Assembly (NCBI RefSeq): GCF_019880305.1
Contig: NZ_CP082301.1
Span: 3,658,001 to 3,722,000 of the forward strand
Length of the DNA: 64,000 nt
Source: Streptomyces decoyicus
GTDB taxonomy: Bacteria > Actinomycetota > Actinomycetes > Streptomycetales > Streptomycetaceae
Reading direction: 5' to 3'
Shown: in pieces, positions 45,754 through 53,915 of the stretch
Numbering within the stretch: position 1 is the stretch's first letter
Layout of the letters: the number at the start of each line of letters is the position of its first letter
Notes under the pieces: model-generated
Databases searched by the model: none
Seen by the model: the letters and a program-made list of their open reading frames with translations, nothing else
What the model was told of the DNA's origin: nothing
Translations under genes and position numbers: made by a program

Positions 45754-45847
45754 ACGAGCAACTACCTTAGCCGGAGGGTTCGAGCCCACCCTCGTGTGAC
45801 GTCCAGCGCCGTCGGCCTCTCCTTGCCTCTCGCCCCAACATTCCGGC

Positions 45848-45888
45848 GTTTATCGATCGTTCATCGCCGCGCGTCACTCTCTTTATTA
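45848..45888 (+). promoter_or_regulatory. Candidate afsS promoter with AfsR/PhoP-type direct repeats
   Basis: Two adjacent 11-base direct repeats, GTTTATCGATC (45848-45858) and GTTCATCGCCG (45859-45869), resemble PHO-box-like units. The second contains TTCATC in -35 position, 17 bases from a TTATTA-like -10 at 45883-45888. In S. coelicolor AfsR and PhoP bind overlapping repeats at the afsS -35 region. Function here is inferred. Confidence 0.6.
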
Positions 45889-46030
45889 CCGAACCGCCGC
45901 CTCGGGGGGCAAGCGGCTCAGTGTCAGGCCCCACCGTTAAGGTGTTCGGCCCTGGGATGCCCCGTCCGGCGGCCCACGGGGGAGTCGCCGGCCGGGTGCG
46001 TTCCGCCAAGCGCCCAACAAGGAGTTGATC

Positions 46031-46261
46031 ATGGCTACCGAGAACAAGCCACAGTCCGACGAGCGAGACATCGTCAAGCCGATGGACAGCCACATGCCGA
46101 TCACCGGGACCAACGTCACCAATCCCGATGAGCGGGACATCGTCAAGCCGATGGACAGCCACATGCCGATCACCGGCCCGCGTGGCACCAAGAAGGACGT
46201 CGTCGAGACAGGTGGCCCGGCACCGCGCAACACGCCCCTGCCTCTCGGCGAGCCCAAGTAA
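46031..46261 (+). CDS. afsS: AfsS-like small regulatory protein with DSHMP repeats
   Basis: 76 residues; ATG 46031 with AAGGAG six bases upstream. Hydrophilic, no signal or membrane part. It contains two 23-residue repeats, each DERDIVKPMDSHMPITG plus six variable residues; the DNA repeat period is 69 bases (46057 and 46126). S. coelicolor AfsS is a 63-residue protein with repeated D-N-H-M-P motifs, encoded directly after afsR and needed for AfsR-driven antibiotic production. Position and motif support the assignment, though here the core is DSHMP and only two copies are present. How AfsS works is not settled. Confidence 0.78.
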   Translation: MATENKPQSDERDIVKPMDSHMPITGTNVTNPDERDIVKPMDSHMPITGPRGTKKDVVETGGPAPRNTPLPLGEPK

Positions 46262-46291
46262 CGTTTCGCGCCACCAAGGCACTCGGGGGAA

Positions 46292-46346
46292 CGCAGGGGC
46301 CGGCGTCGATGACTCGGAGGGGGAGCCATCGACACCGGTCCCTGCG
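46292..46346. terminator. Long stem-loop after afsS
   Basis: The 20-base arms 46292-46311 and 46327-46346 pair except for one mismatch and one G-U pair, around a 15-base loop. It sits 30 bases after the afsS stop. It is probably a terminator, but could control readthrough to the peptide gene. Confidence 0.65.
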
Positions 46347-46470
46347 GCATTTCTCCACTCCGGACGATGGCATGCCCGGAAACCCCGGCCAGAAGCCCAA
46401 ACATCCGCCCTCGTGTGCCGAAATTTTGCTAACAAATAGAACAATGTTCCTTTGCGATACAGGAGTTGAA

Positions 46471-46665
46471 GTGACCTACAAAAAGAAGGCTCTGATCGTC
46501 GGCGCGCTCGCGCTCTCCGCGTTCGGGGGCGCCACCGCACCCGCCCTCGCCGACAGCCACACGCCCGCTCCGCCGCACTCCGTGGTCGTCCCGGACAACC
46601 ACATGCCGGTGATACCGAGCGACAGCCACCTGCCGCTGGCGCCCCTCGACAGCCACACCCCCTGA
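46471..46665 (+). CDS. Secreted small peptide with AfsS-like D-(S/N)-H-x-P motifs
   Basis: 64 residues from GTG 46471, AGGAG five bases upstream. Residues 1-27 form a Sec signal peptide (KKKALIVGALALSAFGG, cut probably after ALA). The 37-residue mature part carries four motifs: DSHTP, DNHMP, DSHLP and DSHTP, separated by Pro/Val-rich linkers. The DNHMP motif is the one described for S. coelicolor AfsS. It follows afsS by 209 bases and has its own AT-rich upstream region. I know of no described function; it may be a paralogue derived from afsS by gaining a signal peptide. Confidence 0.75.
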   Translation: MTYKKKALIVGALALSAFGGATAPALADSHTPAPPHSVVVPDNHMPVIPSDSHLPLAPLDSHTP

Positions 46666-46771
46666 CACATCCGGCAGCCCTCACCACACGGGCTGCCACG
46701 GAACGCTCCGCACCCGGCCCGCAGGGCCCACGGCTCGGCAAGGAGTTCATCGCTCCGCTCCTTGCAGGTAT

Positions 46772-46786
46772 CTGACGGTACGTCAG
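46772..46786. promoter_or_regulatory. CTGACG operator of acyl-CoA ligase gene
   Basis: Perfect palindrome arms: CTGACG-GTA-CGTCAG, 46 bases upstream of GTG 46833. Confidence 0.75.
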
Positions 46787-46832
46787 TTCGTGGTGCTACA
46801 GTCACGCCACCCGCGACCCGCGAGGAGGCGCC

Positions 46833-48383
46833 GTGTTCGAACCCGCCCGCACACATTCGCTCTGGGAACTGGTCGAGTACCGGGCACAGGTCTCGCGCGG
46901 GGCGTCGATGTTCTACGACGGGGACGGGCGGAGCGTCACCTTCGACGGGGTGCGCGACGCGGCGCTGCGGGCGGCGGCCGGGTTCCGGGAGCTGGGGATC
47001 GGGGCGGGGACCCGGGTGGCCTGGCAGTTGCCGACGCGGATCGAGACGGTGATCGCCTCGCTGGCGCTGGCCAGGCTCGGGGCCGTACAGACACCGGTCA
47101 TCCCGCTGCACCGGGAGCGCGAAGTCGGGTTCATCCTGGCGGAGTCGGCGGCGGAGTTCGTGCTCGTACCGGGCGTGTGGCGGGGGTTCGACCACACCGC
47201 GATGGTGCGGAAGGTCGCCGGGGACGGGGTGCGGGTGGTCCCGGTCGGGGACGGGCTGCCCACGGCGGACCCGGCCGGGCTGCCCGATGCGGTGTCCGAC
47301 AGCGACGGTGGCACCACCTGGATCTACTACACCTCGGGCACCACCTCCTCCCCCAAGGGTGTCGAGCACACCGACGCCACTCTCCTCGCCGGCGGCATCG
47401 GGCTGGCCACCGCGCTCGGTATGTCCGCGGACGACGTCGGCTCGATCGCCTTCCCGTACGCGCATATCGCCGGCCCGGACTATGTCATCGCCATGCTGGT
47501 CAGTGGGTTTCCCGCGGTCATCCTGGACACCTTCGAGCCGGGCCGCGCGGCCGCCGTCCACCGGCGGCACGGCGTGACGATGGCCGGTGGCAGCACCGCC
47601 TTCTACCAGGCGTTTCTCGATGAGTCGCGCCGCTACCGGCAGCGGCATCCGCAGGCCGGAAGGCTGATTCCCTCGTTGCGGCTGCTGTCCGGCGGCGGGG
47701 CGCCGATGCCGCCGGAGCTGTACACCGCGGCCGGGCGGGAGCTGGGGTGCGCGATCGTGCACGGATACGGCATGACCGAGTGCCCGATGATCACGATGGG
47801 CACGCCGTACGACGGGGACGAGCAGCTGTCGCGGACGGTCGGCAGGCCGGTGGTGGGGGCGGAGATACGGATCGCCCGGCCGGACGGGAGCGAGGCCGGG
47901 GCCGGGGAGGCCGGTGAGGTGACGCTCAAGGGGCCGATGCTCTTCCGGCGGTACACGGCCCCGGCGCTGACCGCCGAGGCGTTTACCGCCGACGGTTTCT
48001 TCCGCACGGGAGACCTGGGGTATCTGCGTCCCGACGGGCATCTGGTGCTGACCGGGCGGCTCAAGGACATCATCATCCGCAAGGGCGAGAACATCTCCGC
48101 GCAGGAGATCGAGGACCTGGTGCACACCCATCCGGCGGTGGCGGAGGCGGCGGTGATCGGACTGCCGGACCGGGAGCGTGGCGAGCGGGTGTGCGCGGTG
48201 GTCACGGCTGCCGATCCGGCGGCGCCGCCGCTGACCCTGGACGGGCTGACCGCGCATCTGCGGGCGGCCGGGCTGATGACGCAGAAGCTGCCGGAGCAGC
48301 TGGAGACCGTCGGCGAGCTGCCGCGCGGCGGGCCGCTGAACAAGGTGCTCAAGGCGGTGCTGCGGGAGCGGTATACGGAGTAG
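46833..48383 (+). CDS. AMP-forming acyl-CoA synthetase/ligase
   Basis: 516 residues; GTG 46833 with GAGGAGG five bases upstream. Adenylate-forming signatures: YYTSGTTSSPKGVEHT (P-loop A3), GYGMTECP (A5), the FFRTGDLGYL and GRLKDIIIRKGENIS hinge, and GPLNKVLK with the catalytic lysine. It activates a carboxylic acid to its CoA thioester, likely the entry step for one substrate of the regulon. The direct CTGACG operator ties it to the other catabolic genes and not to afsS. Confidence 0.92.
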   Translation: MFEPARTHSLWELVEYRAQVSRGASMFYDGDGRSVTFDGVRDAALRAAAGFRELGIGAGTRVAWQLPTRIETVIASLALARLGAVQTPVIPLHREREVGFILAESAAEFVLVPGVWRGFDHTAMVRKVAGDGVRVVPVGDGLPTADPAGLPDAVSDSDGGTTWIYYTSGTTSSPKGVEHTDATLLAGGIGLATALGMSADDVGSIAFPYAHIAGPDYVIAMLVSGFPAVILDTFEPGRAAAVHRRHGVTMAGGSTAFYQAFLDESRRYRQRHPQAGRLIPSLRLLSGGGAPMPPELYTAAGRELGCAIVHGYGMTECPMITMGTPYDGDEQLSRTVGRPVVGAEIRIARPDGSEAGAGEAGEVTLKGPMLFRRYTAPALTAEAFTADGFFRTGDLGYLRPDGHLVLTGRLKDIIIRKGENISAQEIEDLVHTHPAVAEAAVIGLPDRERGERVCAVVTAADPAAPPLTLDGLTAHLRAAGLMTQKLPEQLETVGELPRGGPLNKVLKAVLRERYTE

Positions 48384-48523
48384 CCGGGGCGCTGCGGCGG
48401 TGTGGCGATGAGTTCCGGGCGCCGGCGGAGTCTTCACTGGGAGCGTCACCGGAGGGGTGCGCGGCACGCATCCGGTGGGACGACCCGGCAGGACGCCCCC
48501 GGCAGGACGGAAGGACCCGGACG

Positions 48524-49114
48524 ATGACCGAGACGATCGACTTCGCTGCGCAGGCCCGGCTGGTGTCGCAGCTCGCGGCGCAGACCGCCGATGAGCAGCT
48601 CGACGCCCCCACCCCCTGCGAGGCCTATGCGGTGCGCCATCTGCTGGGCCACCTCGTCGGCCTGTCCGCGGCATTCCAGGACTCGGCGCGCAAGAACCTG
48701 GGGGCGACGACGAGTGGCGACCCGGGTGCGGAGGTGCCGGACGTGGAGCCCGGCTGGCGGGCCGAGCTGGACCGGAACCTCCGCGGGATGGCGGAGGCCT
48801 GGCACGATCCGGCGGCCTGGGAGGGCGAGACCCAGGCGGGCGGGGTGACCCTGCCCGCCGCCATCGCGGGCCGGTTCGCGCTGAACGAGCTGGTGCTGCA
48901 CGGCTGGGACCTGGCGCGCGCCACCGGACAGGACTACCTGCCCGACGCGGCGAGCCTCGGGGTCTCGTATGCGCTGCTCGCGCCGATGGCCGAGAGCCCG
49001 GACCGTGTGCCGGTGTTCGGCCCGCCGGTGGCGGTGGGGGCGGACGCACCGCTCCTGGACCAGGTGGTGGCGCTCAGCGGCCGCCGGCCCGACTGGGCGC
49101 CGCCGGGGTCGTAG
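48524..49114 (+). CDS. TIGR03086-family (DinB/mycothiol maleylpyruvate isomerase-like) protein
   Basis: 196 residues from ATG 48524. It has the metal-binding four-helix features of the group: HLLGHLVGLS near residue 40 and NELVLHGWDLARATG near 125, with PTPCEAYAVRHL before. Members bind a divalent metal and some use mycothiol as thiol cofactor; this subfamily is uncharacterised. It lies between two acyl-CoA ligase genes in convergent orientation with the second, so its expression is uncertain. Confidence 0.85.
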   Translation: MTETIDFAAQARLVSQLAAQTADEQLDAPTPCEAYAVRHLLGHLVGLSAAFQDSARKNLGATTSGDPGAEVPDVEPGWRAELDRNLRGMAEAWHDPAAWEGETQAGGVTLPAAIAGRFALNELVLHGWDLARATGQDYLPDAASLGVSYALLAPMAESPDRVPVFGPPVAVGADAPLLDQVVALSGRRPDWAPPGS

Positions 49115-49139
49115 GGCGTCGGCGTCCTGCGCGGCCGGA

Positions 49140-50777
49140 TCACGCCGGAGCGGGCCCCGGGGCTCCGTTCCGCAGCCGGGTCTTGAGGATCTTGCCGCTG
49201 GCGTTGCGCGGGATTTCGGTGACGAAGGCGACCTCCCGCGGGACCTTGTAGTTGGCCATCTCGCGGCGGGACCAGGCGATCAGATCGTCGGCGGTGAGCG
49301 AGGAGCCGGCGCGGCGGACCGCATAGGCCTTGCCGACCTCGCCGAGACGTCGGTCGGGTATGCCGATGACGGCGACGTCGGCGATGTCCGGGTGGCGGCC
49401 GAGGAGTTGCTCTATTTCGGCGGGATAGGCGTTGAAGCCGCCGACGATGAACATGTCCTTGATGCGGTCGGTGATGCGGAGGTTGCCGTCCGCGTCGAGG
49501 ACGCCCACATCGCCGGTGCACAGCCAGCCGTCGGGGGTGATCACGCGGGCCGTGCCGGCCGGGTCCTCGAAGTAGCCGGACATCACGTGGTAGCCGCGCA
49601 CCTGCACCTCGCCGGGGTCGCCGGGCGGCAGGGGGCCGCCCGAGACGTCGACGACCCGGACCTCGGTGCCGGGCAGGGCCCGGCCCGAGGTCGTGGCGAT
49701 GACCTCGGGCGGATCGCCGCGGCGGCACATCGTGACCACGCCCGAGCTCTCCGACAGCCCGTATGCCGTCAGGACGGTGGAGATCTTCAGCTCGCTGCGC
49801 AGCCGCTCGACCAGCTCCAGGGGGACCACGGCAGCTCCGGTGACCACCAGGCGCAGCGCGGAGAGGTCGTGCAGGGCGCGGGCGGGGTGGTCGAGGATCT
49901 GCTGGTGGAGGGTGGGCGGGCCGGGGAGTACGGAGATCCGCTCGGCGGCGGTATTGGCGAGCGCGGTCTCCACGCTGAAGACCGGCTGCGGGATCATCGT
50001 CGCGCCGCGCAGCAGACAGGCGATGATCCCGGCCTTGTAGCCGAAGGTGTGGAAGAACGGGTTGACGATCAGATAGCGGTCGCCCTCCCGGAGGCCGGCC
50101 AGATCGCTCCAGGCGTCGTAGGCGCGCAGGGTCTGCGCATGGGTGATCACCGCGCCCTTGGGATGGCCGGTGGTGCCGGAGGTGAAGATGATGTCCGAGG
50201 GTGCGTCGGGGTGCAGGGCGTCGACCCGGCCGCGGACCGTCTCCGCCGACACCTCCGTGCCGCCGGCGAGGAAGTCCTGCCAGGTGGTGAAGTCGGCGGG
50301 GGCGTCATCGGAGAGCACCACGACCTTTTCCAGCTCCGGCAGTCCGGGCAGCGGGCCACGGCCGCTGCCTTCCTTGGCGGCGCGGCGGAGTGAGGCGACG
50401 TAGGACGTGCCGAGGAAGGTGCCGGTGACGAAGAGGAGCTTGGCGCGGGTGCGGCGCAGGACGTAGGCGGCCTCGGTCCCCTTGAAGCGGGTGTTGACCG
50501 GGACGAGGACGGCGCCCGCGGTGACGGCCCCGAGGGCGGAGACGATCCAGTCGAGGGTGTTGGGCGCCCAGAGGGCCACGCGGTCGCCGGGCGCGACGCC
50601 GGAGGCGATACAGGCGGCCGCCGCGGCCTCCACCCGCGCCCCGAGCTCGGCGTACGAGACCCGGGTGCGGCCCTCGACCACGGCCTCGCGGGAGGCGTAG
50701 CGCCGCGAAGCCGTGCGCACCAGCCGGGGGATGACGCCGTACTCCAGGTCCGCCCGCGCCTCCAGGTCGTCGCGCAT
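49140..50777 (-). CDS. FadD3-like acyl-CoA synthetase
   Basis: 545 residues; ATG 50777 with GGGAGG seven bases upstream. Motifs: IIFTSGTTGHPKG, AYGLSESSG, WLCTGDVGVLD, RIKDMFIVGGFNAYPAEIE and NASGKILK. The segments RYLIVNPFFHTFGYKAGIIACLLRG and ISVLPGPPTLHQQILDHPAR look, from memory, very close to mycobacterial FadD3, which activates a two-ring steroid-derived acid (HIP). A similar alicyclic or propionate-side-chain acid is a reasonable guess. It is divergent from the thiolase operon, with a CTGACG site between them. Confidence 0.9.
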   Translation of the reverse strand: MRDDLEARADLEYGVIPRLVRTASRRYASREAVVEGRTRVSYAELGARVEAAAAACIASGVAPGDRVALWAPNTLDWIVSALGAVTAGAVLVPVNTRFKGTEAAYVLRRTRAKLLFVTGTFLGTSYVASLRRAAKEGSGRGPLPGLPELEKVVVLSDDAPADFTTWQDFLAGGTEVSAETVRGRVDALHPDAPSDIIFTSGTTGHPKGAVITHAQTLRAYDAWSDLAGLREGDRYLIVNPFFHTFGYKAGIIACLLRGATMIPQPVFSVETALANTAAERISVLPGPPTLHQQILDHPARALHDLSALRLVVTGAAVVPLELVERLRSELKISTVLTAYGLSESSGVVTMCRRGDPPEVIATTSGRALPGTEVRVVDVSGGPLPPGDPGEVQVRGYHVMSGYFEDPAGTARVITPDGWLCTGDVGVLDADGNLRITDRIKDMFIVGGFNAYPAEIEQLLGRHPDIADVAVIGIPDRRLGEVGKAYAVRRAGSSLTADDLIAWSRREMANYKVPREVAFVTEIPRNASGKILKTRLRNGAPGPAPA

Positions 50778-50813
50778 CGCGTTGCCTCCCGCCGAAGAGC
50801 CCTGCGCCACTAG

Positions 50814-50828
50814 CTGACTACCCGTCAG
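50814..50828. promoter_or_regulatory. CTGACG operator shared by divergent ligase and thiolase genes
   Basis: CTGACT-ACC-CGTCAG in the 105-base gap between ATG 50777 (minus) and ATG 50883 (plus). One site could control both directions. Confidence 0.68.
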
Positions 50829-50882
50829 ATTAACGGTAGCCTCCTCCGCTGTCAGCACTGACGACCGACCACGGAGGTGGCG

Positions 50883-52034
50883 ATGGGGGCAACCCTCAAG
50901 GACGCTACGGCGATAGCCGGCATCGGACAGACTCCGTTCGCGAAGCAACTGCCCGCCTCCGAGAAGACGTTGGCCTGTCAGGCGATCGTCGCGGCGCTGG
51001 ACGACGCCGGGATCGCCCCCTCGGAGGTGGACGCCCTCGCCTCCTACACCATGGAGGAGACCGACGAGGTCGAGATAGCCAAGGCGATCGGTGCCGGGGA
51101 CCTCACCCACTTCTCCAAGGTCGGCTACGGCGGCGGCGGTTCCTGCGCGACGGTGGCCCATCTGGCCGCCGCCATCGCCACCGGCCAGGCGAGCGTCGGT
51201 GTCGCCTGGCGGTCCCGCAAACGCGGTTCGGGACCGCGCCCCTGGAAGAACACCCAGGTCCAGCTGCCCACCCCGGGACAGTGGACCCGCCCCTTCGGAC
51301 TGCTGCGCCCCGCCGACGAGATCGGCATGCTGGCCCGCCGCTATATGCACGAATACGGCGCCACCCGCGACCACCTCTTCAACGTCGCGCTCGCCTGCCG
51401 CAACCGCGCCAACCAGAACCCGGCGGCGGTCATGTACGAACGCCCGCTGACCCGCGAGATGTATATGACCGCCCGCTGGATCAGCGAGCCGCTCTGCCTC
51501 TTCGACAACTGCCTGGAGACCGACGGCGCGCTGGCCTGTGTCGTGGTCTCGGCCGAGCGCGCCCGCGACTGCCGGCAGCGGCCGGTCTACGTCCACTCCG
51601 CCGCCCAGGGCCTGCCCGCCCAGCACCACGGCATGGTCAACTACTGGAACGACGCCCCCCTCACCGGCCCGGCCTGGGCCGCAGCCCGGCACCTGTGGAA
51701 GGGCGCCGACCTCGGCCCGCAGGACGTCGACGTGGCACAGATCTATGACGCCTTCACCCCCCTGATCCCCCTCTCACTGGAGGGCTACGGCTTCTGCGGA
51801 CGCGGCGAGGGCGCGGCCTTCACCGAGGGCGGCGCGCTGGAGATCGGCGGCCGGCTCCCCCTCAACACCGGCGGCGGCGGTCTCTCCGAGGCGTACGTGC
51901 ACGGTTTCAACCTCATCACCGAAGGCGTCAAGCAGCTGCGCGGCACCAGCACCGCGCAGGTCCCCGACGCCGCCACCTGCCTGGTCACCGCGGGCGAGGG
52001 CGTCCCCACCTCGGCCCTGCTGCTGAGGAGTTGA
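50883..52034 (+). CDS. Thiolase-fold lipid-transfer protein (Ltp2-like)
   Basis: 383 residues; ATG 50883 has GGAGG five bases upstream. Thiolase superfamily of the SCP-X/Ltp type: IAGIGQTPFAKQLPASE, then VGYGGGGSCATVAHLAAAIATG, DVAQIYDAFTPLIPLSLEG and NTGGGGLSEAYVHGFNLI with the conserved His. Ltp2-type proteins act as retro-aldolases on side-chain CoA esters, in complex with a DUF35 partner. The next gene encodes exactly such a protein. The standard thiolase nucleophile context is altered. Confidence 0.9.
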   Translation: MGATLKDATAIAGIGQTPFAKQLPASEKTLACQAIVAALDDAGIAPSEVDALASYTMEETDEVEIAKAIGAGDLTHFSKVGYGGGGSCATVAHLAAAIATGQASVGVAWRSRKRGSGPRPWKNTQVQLPTPGQWTRPFGLLRPADEIGMLARRYMHEYGATRDHLFNVALACRNRANQNPAAVMYERPLTREMYMTARWISEPLCLFDNCLETDGALACVVVSAERARDCRQRPVYVHSAAQGLPAQHHGMVNYWNDAPLTGPAWAAARHLWKGADLGPQDVDVAQIYDAFTPLIPLSLEGYGFCGRGEGAAFTEGGALEIGGRLPLNTGGGGLSEAYVHGFNLITEGVKQLRGTSTAQVPDAATCLVTAGEGVPTSALLLRS

Positions 52035-52040
52035 TACGCC

Positions 52041-52553
52041 ATGAGCCCTCCCGAGTCCGTTCGCGATTCCCTGTCCCCGATCGTGACACCCGCCACTGAC
52101 AACGGGTCCGACAGCGCCGCCGACCTGCTGCTTCCCGTCGCCGATGACGACGGGGCGCCCTTCTGGGAGTACGCGGCGCACGGTGAACTGCGCGTCCAGG
52201 CCTGCTCCGGCTGCGACGAACTGCGCTTCCCGCCCCGGCCCTGCTGCCCGCACTGCCAGTCCTTCGCCGCGCACTGGCAGCGGATGAGCGGCCGCGGCCG
52301 CATCTGGTCCTATGTGCTGCCGCACCCGCCGCTGCTGCCCGCCTACGCCGCCCGGCCGGGCTACAACGCGATCATCGTGGAGCTGGCCGAGGCCCCGCGT
52401 ATCCGCCTCGTCGGCAATCTCGTCGCCGCCGCCGACGCCCCCCTCAACTCCGTCGACCCGGCACGGCTGCGCATCGGCGCCCCGGTGAAGGCCGCCTTCC
52501 ACACCATGCCGGGAGGCGTGACCGTACCCCGCTGGCTCCTGGAGCGGCCATGA
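52041..52553 (+). CDS. DUF35 OB-fold zinc-ribbon protein
   Basis: 170 residues; ATG 52041, six bases after the thiolase stop, with GAGGAG just before. A rubredoxin-like zinc ribbon (CSGCDELRFPPRPCCPHC) is followed by the OB-fold (GRIWSYVLPHPP and NAIIVELAEAPRIRLVGNL). DUF35 proteins bind acyl-CoA and form obligate complexes with thiolase-like aldolases and hydratases. Its stop overlaps the start of the hydratase gene by four bases, which supports a shared complex. Confidence 0.93.
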   Translation: MSPPESVRDSLSPIVTPATDNGSDSAADLLLPVADDDGAPFWEYAAHGELRVQACSGCDELRFPPRPCCPHCQSFAAHWQRMSGRGRIWSYVLPHPPLLPAYAARPGYNAIIVELAEAPRIRLVGNLVAAADAPLNSVDPARLRIGAPVKAAFHTMPGGVTVPRWLLERP

Positions 52554-53356
52554 CGCTCCGCACGGAGATCAAGGACGGGGTCGCGCTGGTCACCCTCGAC
52601 CGGCCCGAACGGCACAACGCCATCGACCTGGACACCGCCGCCGAACTCGGCGCGGCCTGGCGGGCGTTCCGCTTCGATGACGCCGTACGGGCCGCAGTGG
52701 TCACCGGCGCCGGCGGCCGGGCCTTCTCCAGCGGCCTCGACCGCTTTGTCGACGTCCCCCAGCCGCCCTCGCCCTACTCCCTCGACGACCCGCTGCTCCG
52801 CATCGGCCCGAAGGCCAACGACCTGTGGAAGCCGGTCATCGCCGCCGTCGACGGAATGGCCTGCGGCGGCGCCTTCTATCTCCTGGGGGAGGCCGAGTTC
52901 CTCATCGCCTCCGAGACCTCCACCTTCTTCGACCCGCACACCACCTACGGGATGGTCAGCGCATACGAGTCCATCTACATGGCGCAGCGGATGCCCTACG
53001 GGGAGATCGCCCGGCTGGCCCTGATGGGGGCGGCGGAGCGGCTGGGCGCGCCCCGCGCGTACGAGATCGGCCTGGTCTCCGAGCTGACCGCGCCCGGTGC
53101 CGCGGCCGAGGTGGCGCTGCGCCGCGCGGCCGTGCTCGCCGCCCAGCCGACCGAGGCGGTCCAGGGCACCGTGCGCGCCCTGTGGGCGGCCAAGGAGGCG
53201 GCCCGGACGCAGGCCCTGGCGCAGGCACCCCAGCTGATCGCGCTGGGCAACCTGCCCCCGGACCGCCAGGCCGGGCTGTTCGCCGCCCGCCCGCGGCACG
53301 GCGGCCTCGAAGGCGGCCAGGAAGGCGGGCGGGAGGATGGACCGCCGGTCAGGTGA
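52550..53356 (+). CDS. Enoyl-CoA hydratase/isomerase family protein
   Basis: 268 residues, ATGA overlap with the DUF35 gene. Crotonase fold: LVTLDRPERHNAIDLD, GAGGRAFSSGLDRF (oxyanion-hole loop), AAVDGMACGGAFYLLGEAEFLIAS, and FFDPHTTYGM where hydratases place the catalytic Glu. The usual Glu in this loop appears to be replaced by His/Thr, so it may not be a standard hydratase. The last 20 residues are G/E-rich. Confidence 0.9.
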   Translation: MTLRTEIKDGVALVTLDRPERHNAIDLDTAAELGAAWRAFRFDDAVRAAVVTGAGGRAFSSGLDRFVDVPQPPSPYSLDDPLLRIGPKANDLWKPVIAAVDGMACGGAFYLLGEAEFLIASETSTFFDPHTTYGMVSAYESIYMAQRMPYGEIARLALMGAAERLGAPRAYEIGLVSELTAPGAAAEVALRRAAVLAAQPTEAVQGTVRALWAAKEAARTQALAQAPQLIALGNLPPDRQAGLFAARPRHGGLEGGQEGGREDGPPVR

Positions 53357-53357
53357 C

Positions 53358-53915
53358 CTACATCCGCGACTTGTGCGCCCGCGTGATCTCGCAGGTGAAC
53401 CAGAACTGCCCGATGGAGGACTGGTTGACGGTGTACTTGGCGGTGTACGTCTCGGTGTCGCCGGGGCCGACGATGATGGAGCGCTCGTGCAGCCCGTACG
53501 CCTTGCCGTCGGCCGGCTTGGCCTTCATCCAGTTGACGGCCATGTCATAGGAGAAGGAATCGGTCGACGACGGATTGGTGATGGCGACCGTGTACGTGAA
53601 CTGGCGCAGCGAATCGGAGAAGTCGCAGTTGCTGCCGCGGGCGTCCGACCGCCCGTCCGGATCGTAGGTCTCCTGGGTCGGCGAGGGCGAGTAGGTGGGC
53701 TCGTACGACGGGGTCGGACTGCTCGCGTCGTACCCGCTGGTGAAGGTGGGGCTCGGCGCGGAGACCGGCACCTTGACACGAGGCCGGGGGAAGGCGCAGC
53801 CACCTGCCGTGGCGACCGTGGCCAGCACCAATGCGGACGCCACCGCTGCCCTGATTCCCGTACGGGCGCCGCCGCGGCTGCCCATGCGTGTGCGCTGCTG
53901 CATTCTCTTGTTCAT
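53358..53915 (-). CDS. Secreted lipoprotein, unknown function
   Basis: 185 residues from ATG 53915. A basic N-terminus, hydrophobic stretch AAVASALVLATVATA and the lipobox AGGC near residue 40 mark a type II signal. It is followed by a Ser/Thr/Pro/Tyr-rich linker and an Ig-like beta domain (QFTYTVAITNPSSTDSFSYDMAVNW and TETYTAKYTVNQSS) with two Cys that could form a disulphide. Convergent with the hydratase gene, only one base apart. Function unknown. Confidence 0.78.
   Translation of the reverse strand: MNKRMQQRTRMGSRGGARTGIRAAVASALVLATVATAGGCAFPRPRVKVPVSAPSPTFTSGYDASSPTPSYEPTYSPSPTQETYDPDGRSDARGSNCDFSDSLRQFTYTVAITNPSSTDSFSYDMAVNWMKAKPADGKAYGLHERSIIVGPGDTETYTAKYTVNQSSIGQFWFTCEITRAHKSRM

Noticed and set aside
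43039-45789. A 916-codon minus-strand open frame across afsR
   Set aside because: Shadow of afsR; no recognisable domain or ribosome site.
46471-46665. RiPP precursor peptide
   Set aside because: It has an ordinary Sec signal peptide and no modifying enzyme or dedicated transporter beside it; similarity to AfsS motifs explains the repeats better.
46476-49049. An 857-codon minus-strand frame across the peptide gene and acyl-CoA ligase
   Set aside because: Arginine/proline-rich shadow; the plus-strand genes have clear domains, starts and ribosome sites.
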